DNA of 64,000 bases from the NCBI GenBank assembly GCA_022508265.1, contig JAFLVP010000002.1, positions 80,329-144,328 of the forward strand, in the 5' to 3' direction. Both the position numbers and the translations under genes were made by a program. This DNA is from Clostridiales bacterium (GTDB lineage: Bacteria; Bacillota; Clostridia; Christensenellales; Borkfalkiaceae). The number at the start of each line of letters is the position of its first letter. Position 1 is the first letter of the stretch. The notes under the pieces were generated by a model. It did not search any database. It was not told the origin of the DNA and worked only from the letters and a program-made list of their open reading frames with translations. Of this stretch, positions 8,208 through 17,047 are shown in pieces.

Positions 8208-9572
8208 TTATTTCTTCGGTGACATATGGGTGGCGAGCCCCTCGATATCTTCGTATGCCTCGCCCACACTCTCCATAACCGTGGGGTGGGGATGAATTAC
8301 CGCCGAAACCTCGCTTATCTTCAAGCCGCGGGAGACGGCAAGGGCAAGCTCGCCTATCATATCCGTTGCGCGAACGCAGAAGAGCTCTGCTCCGACGACG
8401 GTGTCGTTTTGGTCTGCTATGACCTTGATAAAGCCCCGTCCTACTCCCTCTATCTGGGATTTTCCGTTTGCCGCCATCAGGAATTTGCCGACCTTGGCGT
8501 TTTCGACCTCGCTTTCCTTTTTGCCGACGGAGGCAATTTCGGGCTGGGTGTAGATGCAGGAGGGAACGACGTTTAAATTGACGGAGTGAGGTTTTTTGAG
8601 CATACTCTCGACAGCCGTTATTGCCGATGCCGACGCAAAGTGCGCAAGCTGAATTTTACCTATCGCGTCGCCGCAGGCATAAATTCCCGCAACGCCCGTG
8701 TACATATTTTCGTCGACCTCGATTCTTCTGCCCGCCGAAATGCCCACGCTTTCAAGCCCGAGGCTTGAAAAGTTTGCCTGTCTTCCTATGGAAACTATGA
8801 CGTTGTCGAACTTCTCTTCAAAGTCGCCCTTTACAGTGGAGTATCTGACGGTAAAATCGGGCAGAATTTCGTTTACCTTTGCGCCCGTGATGATTTTTAC
8901 GCCCTTTTTCTTTAAAATCGAGGCGAGCTGCACGCCCGTTTCCTTGCCCGTCATAGGGATAATTCTGTCCATCGGTTCGATGAGCGTGACCTCTCTTCCC
9001 GTGTTGGAGAGATAGTCGCAGAATTCAACGCCTATAACGCCTGCGCCGACTACGGCAATGCGATTTCCTTCAACCTTTTTCGAAAGCACGTCGTCGGAGT
9101 TGAGGGCGTACTGCATACCCTTTATGGGGCGCACGGCGGGGTCGCTTCCTATGGGTATAGAGCCCGTGGCAATGAGGATATACTGCGTTTCAAGCTGCTG
9201 CCCGCCCGCATCCACGGTGTGTTCGCCCGTTATTCTGCCGTGCGTTTCGTACAAATCTATTTTATTCGCCTTGATAAGCGATTTCACGCCGTTACGCAAA
9301 TTCTGCACTATGGCTTCCTTGCGGGTATAGACCGCATCCTCGTCAAAACTGACGCTTTCGGCGTTTATGCCGAGAGAAGCCCAGCTCTCACGCGAGGCAT
9401 ACGTCTCGCCGCTGTGCAAAAGCGCCTTGGTGGGAATACATCCCCTGTTCAGGCAGGTGCCGCCGAGCTCGCGCTCTTCGATGAGCGCAGTCTTCATGCC
9501 CAGCTTTGCCGCCCTTATCGCCCCGACGTATCCGCCCGGGCCGCCGCCTATAACTACTAAATCGTATTTCAT
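8208..9572 (-). CDS. lpdA: dihydrolipoyl dehydrogenase (L protein)
   Basis: A 454-residue FAD-dependent disulfide oxidoreductase that reoxidises the dihydrolipoyl arm and makes NADH. FAD-binding GGGPGGY is near residue 9, and the redox pair C40/C45 lies in GGTCLNRGCIPTK. There is an NAD-binding GAGVIGVEF motif near residue 177, and the C-terminal HPHPT carries the catalytic His. The ATG overlaps the lplA stop by 4 bp. Because it lies in the gcv operon it probably serves glycine cleavage rather than a 2-oxoacid dehydrogenase, of which no gene is seen here. Confidence 0.97.
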   Translation of the reverse strand: MKYDLVVIGGGPGGYVGAIRAAKLGMKTALIEERELGGTCLNRGCIPTKALLHSGETYASRESWASLGINAESVSFDEDAVYTRKEAIVQNLRNGVKSLIKANKIDLYETHGRITGEHTVDAGGQQLETQYILIATGSIPIGSDPAVRPIKGMQYALNSDDVLSKKVEGNRIAVVGAGVIGVEFCDYLSNTGREVTLIEPMDRIIPMTGKETGVQLASILKKKGVKIITGAKVNEILPDFTVRYSTVKGDFEEKFDNVIVSIGRQANFSSLGLESVGISAGRRIEVDENMYTGVAGIYACGDAIGKIQLAHFASASAITAVESMLKKPHSVNLNVVPSCIYTQPEIASVGKKESEVENAKVGKFLMAANGKSQIEGVGRGFIKVIADQNDTVVGAELFCVRATDMIGELALAVSRGLKISEVSAVIHPHPTVMESVGEAYEDIEGLATHMSPKK

Positions 9573-10525
9573 TTATTCTCCGCCTTTAAGAAGTCTATTA
9601 TATCTTTTATGCGAGGGTCCGCAGGCTTATTTAAGTCAAGACCCGTCAACAGCTTTTCCTTAAGCTCTACCGCCTCGGTATCGAGTGCGTCGGAATATAT
9701 TTTAGCTTTCTCTATTATATCTCCGTTAAATTCCAGCCGTATATCGGCAACGCCCCACTCGTAGCGGTTCTCAAACTCCGCGCCGTAATGAATATCGTCG
9801 CCGAGAATATAGTTCCGGTCGGCAAACTGCACGGTAAGAATTTTCAATTTATCTTCGGGCAGGTCGCTCTCTTTAAGAAAGCTACGCTCCGCATTTGGAA
9901 ATCTGTTTATAAATGCCGTTTGCAGTGCGCTTGCCACCTCACGCGCGGTAATATTCCAACGGTAATCGCTGAGGTTGCATACCCGACTTGCTACACTTTT
10001 AACGCCCTTTGCATTTAGCTTAAACCTGCTTACTTTAAGATACTTTGAAATCTTGTGCTTGTTAGAACAGATTAAAATAGTGCCGTGGTGCAGACAGACG
10101 GTTCGGCTCTTATAAAAGGCGTTGCCCGAAAACTTTTTTCCGTCTATTACCAAATCGTTTCTGCCGTTTATTTCGGCATTGAAACCAAGCGCGCGCATAG
10201 CATCCAAAATTACGGCAAACTGATTGGAAATATCGTAGTCCTCACGGCAGGTTATGAAAGTGAAATTTAAGTTACCCTTGTCGTGGTACACCGCACCGCC
10301 GCCCGTGAATCTTCGCGCCAAATAGCCCATATTATCAGCAAGGCTCTCGATATCGCACTCGGTGTATGCGTTCTGATTTTTGCCGATGAAAACCGTCTTA
10401 TCGTTCGCCCAAAGATATAATATCATCTCACCCTCTTTGCAGGTGTCAAGAAGATATTTTTCGATAGCCTGGTTGCGGTAGGGATACAGCCCCTCGGCAC
10501 GGATTATTTTAAGTTTATTTATCAT
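9569..10525 (-). CDS. lplA: lipoate--protein ligase
   Basis: A 318-residue enzyme that activates scavenged lipoate with ATP and attaches it to the acceptor lysine, most likely K59 of GcvH encoded three genes downstream. Motifs are RRFTGGGAVYHDKGNLNFTF (residues 71-90) and DGKKFSGNA with the active-site lysine near 131, followed by the C-terminal domain of LplA. It is the first gene of the operon. No clear Shine-Dalgarno precedes the ATG. I see no glycine riboswitch in the short leader. Confidence 0.93.
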   Translation of the reverse strand: MINKLKIIRAEGLYPYRNQAIEKYLLDTCKEGEMILYLWANDKTVFIGKNQNAYTECDIESLADNMGYLARRFTGGGAVYHDKGNLNFTFITCREDYDISNQFAVILDAMRALGFNAEINGRNDLVIDGKKFSGNAFYKSRTVCLHHGTILICSNKHKISKYLKVSRFKLNAKGVKSVASRVCNLSDYRWNITAREVASALQTAFINRFPNAERSFLKESDLPEDKLKILTVQFADRNYILGDDIHYGAEFENRYEWGVADIRLEFNGDIIEKAKIYSDALDTEAVELKEKLLTGLDLNKPADPRIKDIIDFLKAENK

Positions 10526-10564
10526 TTAACTATTCGTATTTCAGGATAAAATCAAATCTTAATC

Positions 10565-10594
10565 ATTATAACACATAAGGAAAAAAAATGTAAA
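10565..10594 (-). promoter_or_regulatory. sigma-A promoter of the gcv operon
   Basis: Minus strand: -35 TTTACA (10589-10594), 18-bp spacer with a T8 tract, -10 TATAAT (10565-10570). The predicted leader is only about 33 nt, too short for a glycine riboswitch. Confidence 0.75.
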
Positions 10595-10657
10595 GAACTT
10601 TATTGAAATTACTTTAAAATCATTTGCATCATAAAAATCTTAATGCGCGCTCAACAA

Positions 10658-10691
10658 ATAGCGGACGGCACTTAAAAGTGCCGTCCGCTAT
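10658..10691 (-). terminator. hairpin downstream of the amidase gene
   Basis: A perfect 15-bp stem TAGCGGACGGCACTT/AAGTGCCGTCCGCTA lies 15 bp past the stop of the 10706 gene. The T run is weak, but the position supports termination. Confidence 0.65.
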
Positions 10692-10705
10692 CGAATGTCC
10701 TGCTT

Positions 10706-11188
10706 TCAGTATCTGACTTTAATAATATGTATGCCGCGTGAACGCTCGAAAGTGTAGCTTGAAAGCCGCTTGCCGTAAGTATCGAAAGTGTGGGCGGCGA
10801 CGAGAATTTCGCCCCTCGAAAAGCCCACCACTACGGGGGAGTGGTAAAAGTCGCCCGTGGCTCTGCCGAGCTGTACGATATCGCCTACCTGAAGCCCGGA
10901 AAGAGGAACCTCCTCGGCATACGGTCCTATTCCTTGATTTTGGGTAAGAAAGTTGTACAGATACTCCACTCCCGTCCAGGATGCCGTTCTATCGTTTGCC
11001 GAACGGTAAAACCAGCCCGTTACGGGAGTAAAATTCATAATGCCTGCCCCTGCATAAATGCACTGCGACGCAAAATTGGTGCAATCTCCCCCGATTCTCG
11101 AGAAATCGTAAAATGCGGGATTTCTGCCGTACGCCCACTTTTTTGCGTATGCTACCGTCGCCTCTCTGTCATATTCACGCTCGCTCAT
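10706..11188 (-). CDS. amidase-domain protein (putative amidase_6 / NlpC-P60-like fold)
   Basis: A 160-residue single-domain protein matching the 'putative amidase domain' found at the C-terminus of Bacillus YhbB-like proteins. The likely nucleophile is C36 in GGDCTNFASQC and the likely His is H116 in GDFYHSPVV. GWFY and the VGDIVQLGR segment are also typical of this cysteine-hydrolase fold. There is no signal peptide or membrane segment, so it would act inside the cell, for instance in a mother cell or on a cytoplasmic substrate. The promoter sits immediately before the ATG, predicting a leaderless mRNA. Confidence 0.75.
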   Translation of the reverse strand: MSEREYDREATVAYAKKWAYGRNPAFYDFSRIGGDCTNFASQCIYAGAGIMNFTPVTGWFYRSANDRTASWTGVEYLYNFLTQNQGIGPYAEEVPLSGLQVGDIVQLGRATGDFYHSPVVVGFSRGEILVAAHTFDTYGKRLSSYTFERSRGIHIIKVRY

Positions 11189-11194
11189 ACCACC

Positions 11195-11224
11195 ATATTA
11201 TGCCGTCAGAAAAAAATGTGTAAA
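11195..11224 (-). promoter_or_regulatory. promoter of the amidase gene, predicted leaderless transcript
   Basis: Minus strand: -35 TTTACA (11219-11224) with either CATAAT (11197-11202, 16-bp spacer) or TAATAT (11195-11200, 18-bp spacer) as -10. The ATG begins at 11188, 6-8 bases after the -10 box. Confidence 0.5.
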
Positions 11225-11225
11225 C

Positions 11226-11256
11226 AAAAACGGCAATCCGAGCGAGCGGATTGCCG
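11226..11256 (-). terminator. intrinsic terminator
   Basis: Stem CGGCAATCCG/CGGATTGCCG with loop AGCGAG, followed on the minus strand by T5. It lies just upstream of the amidase promoter and would isolate that gene from transcription entering from the right. Confidence 0.7.
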
Positions 11257-11262
11257 ATATAT

Positions 11263-11304
11263 GCGGATTTCAAAAACACAAGCTTTTGCGCTTTTGAAAT
11301 CCGC
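11263..11304. repeat. 13-bp inverted repeat hairpin
   Basis: GCGGATTTCAAAA (11263-11275) is the exact complement of 11292-11304, with a 16-nt loop. It lies next to the preceding terminator and may be a second terminator or a degenerate repeat. Confidence 0.5.
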
Positions 11305-11470
11305 CTGTGCCGTGATATGAAAAAGTATTAACCCGCATCTCGCAGGTGGGTGCGCCGAGGCGGAACGTCGGACTTTCCGAAAACCAGACCTTGCCTATTT
11401 CCGCGAACGCTTCGCTCCCTTATTTACTTTGTGGATTACGAATTTCCCATACCACGAACACCGCAGACCT

Positions 11471-11751
11471 TACGTTTATTCAACCCCAACAGATACATTT
11501 TTACGGGCAATACTTGCGGTCTATACCCCCAAACCGCCGCTTGACGTGTGTCCAACACGACTACGCGTCGTTTCGCGCGTCTATCCTCGCCATTTTGCTC
11601 CGTAAAAACGCTTCGCGCCTGAAACGGTTTGTTTTATATGAATTTGCAAAGCTAACAAGCAAAATATTAGTACTTGTAAATCAACAAGTCTATATATTAA
11701 AGCCCAAAACAATCCGTTATCAGGTGTGTCGGTTGGGGTTGAATAAACGTA
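11471..11751. repeat. inverted-repeat element, family 2 (copy 1), in a gene-free region
   Basis: The 833-bp stretch between the amidase gene and the zinc-ribbon gene has no credible gene. Its core is bounded by perfect 20-bp inverted repeats at 11471-11490 and 11732-11751 (each contains CAACCCCAAC or its complement). The inside carries a small palindrome CGTGTGTCCAACACG (11545-11559), resembling the TGTATGTTCAATACA core at 30.7 kb and CGTATGTTCAATACG at 63.8 kb. The long open frame across it has no ribosome binding site and biased composition, so I treat the whole as a non-coding MITE-like element. Confidence 0.6.
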
Positions 11752-11845
11752 TGTTATTTATATTATATTCATATTATACATCTTATATTTTGAAAACGCA
11801 AGCGGGAAAATATACCATATTTTTTGAAAAATTTATTATGTCGGA

Positions 11846-11941
11846 GCAAAAAACAACCGCCGGACTTTCGTCCGACGGCTACCTTTTCCCCTATATCTTA
11901 CAGTTTTTCCACCGCTTGAAATAGCGTACCAGTCAATGGTT
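11846..11941 (-). ncRNA. candidate structured small RNA (~95 nt)
   Basis: On the minus strand a promoter (TTGACA 11970-11975, 17-bp spacer, TAGCAT 11947-11952) is followed by about 95 nt. That stretch contains a 7-bp stem with one mismatch (CTATTTC/GATATAG) enclosing CGGT-GGAAAA-ACTG, then a 9-bp GC-rich stem with a GAAA loop (11857-11878) and a T run (TTGTTTTTT). This is the architecture of an independent small RNA gene with its own terminator. The hairpin may instead be only the terminator of the zinc-ribbon operon. It does not carry the conserved SRP RNA or any riboswitch core I know. Confidence 0.45.
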
Positions 11942-11946
11942 ATTAT

Positions 11947-11975
11947 ATGCTAACACTTTATTTTACGTTTGTCAA
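11947..11975 (-). promoter_or_regulatory. promoter of the candidate small RNA
   Basis: -35 TTGACA (11970-11975), 17-bp spacer, -10 TAGCAT (11947-11952), immediately followed by an A/T-rich ATAATA. It lies 50 bp past the stop of the zinc-ribbon gene, where no coding gene follows. Confidence 0.5.
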
Positions 11976-12021
11976 CCCAAAATATGAATTTTTGTGCAAA
12001 AAACACAAAAAATGTTACAAA

Positions 12022-12723
12022 TTATCCTTTATATAAAAATCTGTGACAGTTGTCGCACTCCGTAACCCTTCCGACTGCAATTTTTTCTTTTCCGGCAAGC
12101 GAAAGCTCCGTTCCGCATTTAGAGCATCTGCCGTTGACAACTCCGCACAGTATAGGGAATATTCTCTCGCTGCGCTTTATCTGATAGTTCTTCATAACTT
12201 CGCCGTCTATGCCTTTTGCAAGCTTGTCAAGCTCCGTTTGTACTGTCTTCATTTCCGCCATTTTCTGCTCTTTGTACTGCGAATATACCTTGCGGTATTC
12301 CTCATACTGCTTCTGTACCGAAATGGTCTTCTTTTTCATTGCCTGATATTCTTCGTCAGCGTCCTTAACTGCCTTAGTAATGGCATTTATCTCGGCTTTT
12401 ATGGCTTTAAGGCGCTCGCTTATCTGCAAAACGTTCTTTTTATAGAAGGAAATATCCGCGCCGCCGTCTATGAGCTCGTCCACGTTGTCGAAATCGTTTA
12501 AGGTTTCGGCAATTTCCTTGTATTTTTCTTCAAGCTCCTTGGCAAGAGAGCCTATCTCGCGCGCCTTTGCGTCGAGAGCTTCGAGCTTTTCGGGAGCTTT
12601 AGTGAGGAAATTCTTTGCAATGGAATAATTTTTGCGCTCCTCCGAGTTTGCCGCCTCGCGCTCGATTTGCAAAAGTTTAGCGTCCTCTTCCTGATATTTG
12701 AGAAGTTGTTCTACCTGTGACAT
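12022..12723 (-). CDS. coiled-coil zinc-ribbon protein (CdsZ/COG1579-like)
   Basis: A 233-residue protein. A long coiled coil fills most of residues 15-175, and the C-terminus is a C4 zinc ribbon (CSKCGTELS...VTECDNCHRFLYKG). This is the COG1579-type family, which commonly follows nif3 and trmK in Firmicutes and for which ribosome- or nucleic-acid-related roles have been proposed. AAAGGAGAACAT precedes the ATG. It is the last gene of the dnaG-rpoD-trmK-nif3 run. Confidence 0.85.
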   Translation of the reverse strand: MSQVEQLLKYQEEDAKLLQIEREAANSEERKNYSIAKNFLTKAPEKLEALDAKAREIGSLAKELEEKYKEIAETLNDFDNVDELIDGGADISFYKKNVLQISERLKAIKAEINAITKAVKDADEEYQAMKKKTISVQKQYEEYRKVYSQYKEQKMAEMKTVQTELDKLAKGIDGEVMKNYQIKRSERIFPILCGVVNGRCSKCGTELSLAGKEKIAVGRVTECDNCHRFLYKG

Positions 12724-12739
12724 TATGTTCTCCTTTTAG

Positions 12740-13522
12740 TTAAAGCAATTCGTCGTCGCAAAAATACTCCGACGGTAGCTTAAGCTTTTCTTTTATGCTT
12801 TGATAAATTTTATTGAAACCGTAATTTTCCGACGCATAGTGCGTAAGAACGATTACGTTGATTCCGTTTGCCGTGAGTGCGGCAATTTCGTGCTCGCGCA
12901 GCTCCGAGCTGACGAATACATCTACGTTGTTTTTATACGCAAACGCTATCGACTTGTCGTCGCAGCCCGCGCCACAGAAGGACGCAACGCGCTGTATAAG
13001 CCTGTCCTTGCCGAAGCAAATTGCACGCTCGGTTGAAAATGTCTGTTTTACGTTATTGAAATATTCTTTAAAATTCTGCGGCCTGATATCGTAAATTCTG
13101 CCGTAGCCGCCTCCGTTCAACTCGATAAGAATTTGAGCGTCCTGCCCGCCGAGCCCCTTCATAAGATGATAGTCTATGCCCTGCGGTGCCGTATCGAAAT
13201 TGAGGTGCATGGAAATTACCGAAATTCCCTCTTTTATGCACTCGGGTATCGCCGAGGCGTTGGGGTCGGTTACCGCGTCAAGCCTTCTTACGGCGTGATA
13301 AATTGCGGGGTGGTGGGTCACTATGAGGTTGTAGCCCAAAGACTTGGCTCTTGCTACCGCTTTGTGCGATAAATCGAGAGAGAAAAGAGCGCCGTTTACC
13401 TCCTCGCTGCTCTTTATTATAATTCCGCTGTTGTCGTATGCGTTCAATTTTCTGCAGAACTCGTCGGAAAGGGACAAGGGCCCCACTTCTTCGAGTACCG
13501 ATAAAATATCATTTATTTTCAC
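12740..13522 (-). CDS. Nif3-like dinuclear metal centre protein
   Basis: A 260-residue member of the Nif3/YqfO/YbgI family (often labelled GTP cyclohydrolase 1 type 2). Conserved metal-binding segments are IVTHHPAIYH near residue 69, ISMHLNFDTAP near residue 105 and VLTHYASENYGF near the C-terminus. It forms a toroidal hexamer in known structures. The precise reaction is unsettled for the family. It overlaps trmK by 14 bp, the usual Firmicute arrangement. Confidence 0.92.
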   Translation of the reverse strand: MKINDILSVLEEVGPLSLSDEFCRKLNAYDNSGIIIKSSEEVNGALFSLDLSHKAVARAKSLGYNLIVTHHPAIYHAVRRLDAVTDPNASAIPECIKEGISVISMHLNFDTAPQGIDYHLMKGLGGQDAQILIELNGGGYGRIYDIRPQNFKEYFNNVKQTFSTERAICFGKDRLIQRVASFCGAGCDDKSIAFAYKNNVDVFVSSELREHEIAALTANGINVIVLTHYASENYGFNKIYQSIKEKLKLPSEYFCDDELL

Positions 13523-14156
13523 TTGCCAATACCTCTTCCATAAATTTTATCTGCCGTAAGATATCTTCCCGAGCCTTTTTCCCGAGATTTCTTTCAAGAT
13601 AGCCCCGCTTTTTGTCGAGCTCCCGGGCTATATATCCCCTCGTTCCTTCGCAGGTAAGATTGATGCCGAATTCGAGCGTAACTGCGGCATAGTCGGGGGT
13701 CTTTCCCTCTTTTTTACCCTTTATAACCGAGTAAAATTTGCCGCCGCTTTCAAAGTATTCGTCGGTGGAAATCTCCGCGCCGCAGCTTATGAGATATTCG
13801 CGCACGAGACGGACGTTTTTCATGGGCTGAAGCACAAAGCTTTTGGGGATGAAGGCATTTTTTAAGATAGCGATAATTTCTTCGCCGCCCATACCGGCGA
13901 TAAGTACTTGTTCGGTGTTTTCGTCAATTTGAGAAAGACCGTTACAGCAAACCGCCTTTACCCTGTTCTGCGAAATATATGCAGAAAGCAGCTTTTTGGC
14001 TTTTTCGAGGCATTTTTCGCTTATGTCCGAAATAACCGTGCTCTTGCACATATTGTTTTCGAGCATATACCGCGTGCAGTAGCCGTGGTCGCAACCGATA
14101 TCGGCAAAGCTTTCGCAAGGGTCCAAATAGGCGCACAGCTTATAAATTCTGTCCAT
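13509..14156 (-). CDS. trmK: tRNA (adenine(22)-N1)-methyltransferase
   Basis: A 215-residue SAM-dependent enzyme expected to make m1A22 in bacterial tRNAs. The SAM-binding motif FADIGCDHGYCTRYML lies near residue 18, AGMGGEEIIAIL near residue 88, and the LVREYL segment follows. It lies directly downstream of rpoD and upstream of nif3, the standard neighbourhood. The ATG overlaps the last base of the rpoD stop codon. Confidence 0.93.
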   Translation of the reverse strand: MDRIYKLCAYLDPCESFADIGCDHGYCTRYMLENNMCKSTVISDISEKCLEKAKKLLSAYISQNRVKAVCCNGLSQIDENTEQVLIAGMGGEEIIAILKNAFIPKSFVLQPMKNVRLVREYLISCGAEISTDEYFESGGKFYSVIKGKKEGKTPDYAAVTLEFGINLTCEGTRGYIARELDKKRGYLERNLGKKAREDILRQIKFMEEVLASENK

Positions 14157-15214
14157 CAGGTATCAAGGAAATCCTTAAGGTGCTTTGAGCGCGAGGGATG
14201 ACGAAGCTTTCTTAAAGCCTTTGCCTCTATCTGACGGATTCTCTCACGGGTTACATTGAATTCCTTGCCGACCTCTTCGAGCGTTCTGGGTCTGCCGTCG
14301 TCCACGCCGTAGCGAAGGCGCAAAACCTTCTCTTCGCGGGGGGTAAGGCTGTTGAGAACGGATAAAAGCGTTTCTTTGAGCATTGTCGTGGATACGCTGT
14401 CCGAGGGGGTTGCCGAAGCTTCGTCCTCGATAAAGTCGCCCAGGTGACTGTCCTCCTCCTCGCCTATGGGAGTTTCCAAGGACACGGGGTCCTGAGCAAT
14501 TTTCTGAATTTCGCGCACGCGCTCTTCGCTTATGTTCATTTCCTTTGCAATTTCCGCGGGAGTGGGTTCCCTGCCGTATTTTTGCAAAAGTATTCTCGAA
14601 ACACGGGTCAGCTTATTTATCGTTTCGACCATATGCACGGGTATGCGGATAGTGCGCGCCTGGTCGGCAATTGCTCTCGTTATAGCCTGCCTTATCCACC
14701 AGGTTGCGTAGGTTGAGAATTTAAAGCCCTTCTGATAGTCGAATTTTTCAACCGCCTTCATAAGCCCCAAATTGCCTTCCTGAATTAAATCGAGGAAGAG
14801 CATTCCGCGCCCGACGTAGCGCTTTGCAATCGACACTACGAGGCGCAGGTTTGCTTCCGAAAGCTTTTTCTTTGCCTCTTCGTCGCCCTCCTGCATTCTG
14901 CGGGCAAGCTCTATCTCGTCGTCCGCCGAAAGAAGGGGCACTCTGCCTATGTCTTTTAAATACATTTTGACGGGGTCGTCAAGACCGATATCCGAGAGCG
15001 CCTGCTCATAAAGCTCTCTGTCGCGCTCCGCCTCGTCAATAATCTGAATACCAGCTTCGGCAATGGATTTGTACACGAAGTCCATCTGGGCGGGCGTCGT
15101 TTCGTACTTTTCCATTATGTCGCAGAGGGCGTTCGTGGTTATCGAGCCCTTGGAAGAATAACTGTCCACAATCTGCTTTAAGATATCCGTCAATTTCTGT
15201 TCTGATAAATTCAT
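14156..15214 (-). CDS. rpoD: RNA polymerase primary sigma factor (sigma-70/SigA)
   Basis: A 352-residue housekeeping sigma factor. The open frame extends upstream into dnaG, but AAGGAGATACGG lies just before ATG 15214 and the product from there has the expected length. Region 1.2/2.1 starts with [17 protein letters not shown]. Region 2.3-2.4 contains [17 protein letters not shown], region 3 [13 protein letters not shown], and region 4.2 [23 protein letters not shown]. It is co-transcribed with dnaG, and its recognition sequences (TTGACA/TATAAT) agree with the promoters seen in this window. Confidence 0.97.
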   Translation of the reverse strand: MNLSEQKLTDILKQIVDSYSSKGSITTNALCDIMEKYETTPAQMDFVYKSIAEAGIQIIDEAERDRELYEQALSDIGLDDPVKMYLKDIGRVPLLSADDEIELARRMQEGDEEAKKKLSEANLRLVVSIAKRYVGRGMLFLDLIQEGNLGLMKAVEKFDYQKGFKFSTYATWWIRQAITRAIADQARTIRIPVHMVETINKLTRVSRILLQKYGREPTPAEIAKEMNISEERVREIQKIAQDPVSLETPIGEEEDSHLGDFIEDEASATPSDSVSTTMLKETLLSVLNSLTPREEKVLRLRYGVDDGRPRTLEEVGKEFNVTRERIRQIEAKALRKLRHPSRSKHLKDFLDT

Positions 15215-15240
15215 TTTTTCCGTATCTCCTTTTACCGTAT

Positions 15241-17028
15241 TCAACCTTCTTGGCTTTTGATTTTGCTTCGTTTTTTCAAAAGCTCCTGAAGTGCCGCGGC
15301 AAGCGTTTTTCGTGTATTTAAATCTTCTTCTTTTTGAACCTGCTGCTTTAGAAGGCTTATTTTTCCGTCTATTTCGTTGAGCTGTAATTTCTTGATGCAA
15401 TCAAAGAAAAATTTCTTTGAAATCTCGTCCGAAAAGGCATCCTCGGAATAGTCTAAAATGCGCGTAAGTTCGGCATATTCGGGGGTGTTTTGCTCAAAGA
15501 ACTCGAAAATTTCACTCTTTGAAATTGCCTCGTCAAACAGCTTTTTCGACTTGACGTACCTCGCGATTATCCTATGTACCTGATTGCTGAACGGAATATT
15601 GTTTATGTCTGCGCCGTCCGTGAATTGAGCCTTGGAAAGATACGCCGCAATCACGAAGCGGGACGCCTTGTCTATGTTTGACGACGTGTCTTTTCGGCGC
15701 GACGGCGCTTTTGTTTCGGCTTTTGGCGTCTGCGGTTGGGCGTTCAAATCACGGCTCAAGGACTCGTAGGTTAATCCCGTTTCGTCCCTCAAAGCTTTCA
15801 ATAAATCTTCCTGCTCCGCCGCGCTGTCCGCCGTCTTTATTATCTTTACCGCGTCTTTCACGTATTTGTACTTGTCTTCGCTCTTGTTGATATCGTAATT
15901 CTTTTTTGCCGCATTCAGCTTGAAATCTATGAGCGACTGTGCGCTGTCAAGACAGTTTTGGTAGCCCTGCGGACCGAGCTGTTTTATTACGTCGTCGGGA
16001 TCCAGCCCGTCGGGCAACGGAACGACTTTTACATTCAGTCCCTCTCCTTTTAAGATATCCAATCCGCGCATATTGGCTTTCTGCCCCGCCGCGTCGCCGT
16101 CGTAGCTTATGAGTACGTTGTCGGAGTATCTCTTTAAAAGCCGCGCCTGGTCCTGCGTAAGTGACGTTCCCATACTTGCAACGACGTTGGTAAAACCCGC
16201 GCTGTACAGGGAAATGACGTCCATATACCCCTCGACCACTATTATATTATTAACAGTTTTTTCTTTTCTTAACTTTTTTAAAAGATTGATGTTGTATAGC
16301 GCCTTGCTCTTGTTGAAAACAACCGTCTCTTTTGTATTTTTGTATTTGCCGAAGTCAACCTTTTTAAGTGCTCTGCCGCCGAAAGCTATTACCTCGTTCA
16401 TGGCGTTTATTATGGGGATTATAAGCCTTCCGCCCTGCGCGTCCGTCAGCCTTCCGTTTACCTCGTTTACGACGCCGCTGTCAATCATATCCTGCTTTTG
16501 GAACCCTTTATCGAGTAAAAACCTCGGTAAATCGTTAAAGTTCAGGCTCGCGCCCAAGCCGAATTTTCTTACGATAGGCGTCGGAATTTTGCGGTTTAAT
16601 ATGTATTGGATATGCTCTTCCGCCTTGCCCGAATTGAGATTGTTGAGATAAAAGTGCGCCGTTTCGTTTAAAATTTTTAAAATAGCGTCCCTCTTTCTCT
16701 TGCTCTCGACAGTCTGCATACTGTCAAACCCCGTCTGCGGAACGGTGAGGTTTGCTCTGTCGGCAAGCAGCTTTATTGCCTCCATAAATTCGACGTTTTC
16801 AATGTTTTTTACAAAACCTATAACGTCGCCCGATTCGCCGCAACCGAAGCAGTGGTAGAACTGTTCGGCTTCGTTTATTGAAAAAGAGGGCGTTTTTTCA
16901 TGATGAAAGGGGCAACACGCCCAATAACTGTTGCCTCGCCGCTCCAGCGATACATAACCGGACGCCACGTCCACTATATTTATTTTTTCCTTGAGAGTTG
17001 TTATAAACTCCTTCAATTCTCCTGCCAT
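15241..17028 (-). CDS. dnaG: DNA primase
   Basis: A 595-residue replication primase that makes RNA primers at the fork. The CHC2 zinc finger lies at residues 38-65 ([12 protein letters not shown]...[11 protein letters not shown]). The TOPRIM domain follows at about 260-345 ([16 protein letters not shown], then [11 protein letters not shown]). The C-terminal helicase-interaction region is divergent and lysine-rich. It lies 19 bp after dgt and 26 bp before rpoD, the classic macromolecular synthesis operon. Confidence 0.97.
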   Translation of the reverse strand: MAGELKEFITTLKEKINIVDVASGYVSLERRGNSYWACCPFHHEKTPSFSINEAEQFYHCFGCGESGDVIGFVKNIENVEFMEAIKLLADRANLTVPQTGFDSMQTVESKRKRDAILKILNETAHFYLNNLNSGKAEEHIQYILNRKIPTPIVRKFGLGASLNFNDLPRFLLDKGFQKQDMIDSGVVNEVNGRLTDAQGGRLIIPIINAMNEVIAFGGRALKKVDFGKYKNTKETVVFNKSKALYNINLLKKLRKEKTVNNIIVVEGYMDVISLYSAGFTNVVASMGTSLTQDQARLLKRYSDNVLISYDGDAAGQKANMRGLDILKGEGLNVKVVPLPDGLDPDDVIKQLGPQGYQNCLDSAQSLIDFKLNAAKKNYDINKSEDKYKYVKDAVKIIKTADSAAEQEDLLKALRDETGLTYESLSRDLNAQPQTPKAETKAPSRRKDTSSNIDKASRFVIAAYLSKAQFTDGADINNIPFSNQVHRIIARYVKSKKLFDEAISKSEIFEFFEQNTPEYAELTRILDYSEDAFSDEISKKFFFDCIKKLQLNEIDGKISLLKQQVQKEEDLNTRKTLAAALQELLKKRSKIKSQEG

Positions 17029-17047
17029 AATTTAAGCGGCTCCGAAC

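Noticed and set aside
10526..10700. Glycine riboswitch upstream of the gcv operon
   Set aside because: The promoter lies only about 40 bp before lplA and no tandem glycine aptamer pattern is present.
11346..11924. 192-codon plus-strand open frame in the gene-free region
   Set aside because: It crosses an inverted-repeat element and a terminator hairpin, has no ribosome binding site and no protein-like motif. Treated as non-coding.
11846..11941. Candidate RNA considered as SRP RNA or a known riboswitch
   Set aside because: The conserved SRP GGAAGGAAGC-type core and the cores of common riboswitches are absent. Kept only as an unassigned small RNA candidate.
15215..15400. 62-codon N-terminal extension of rpoD
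   Set aside because: It lies within dnaG, is basic and unlike sigma region 1. A good ribosome binding site supports ATG 15214.
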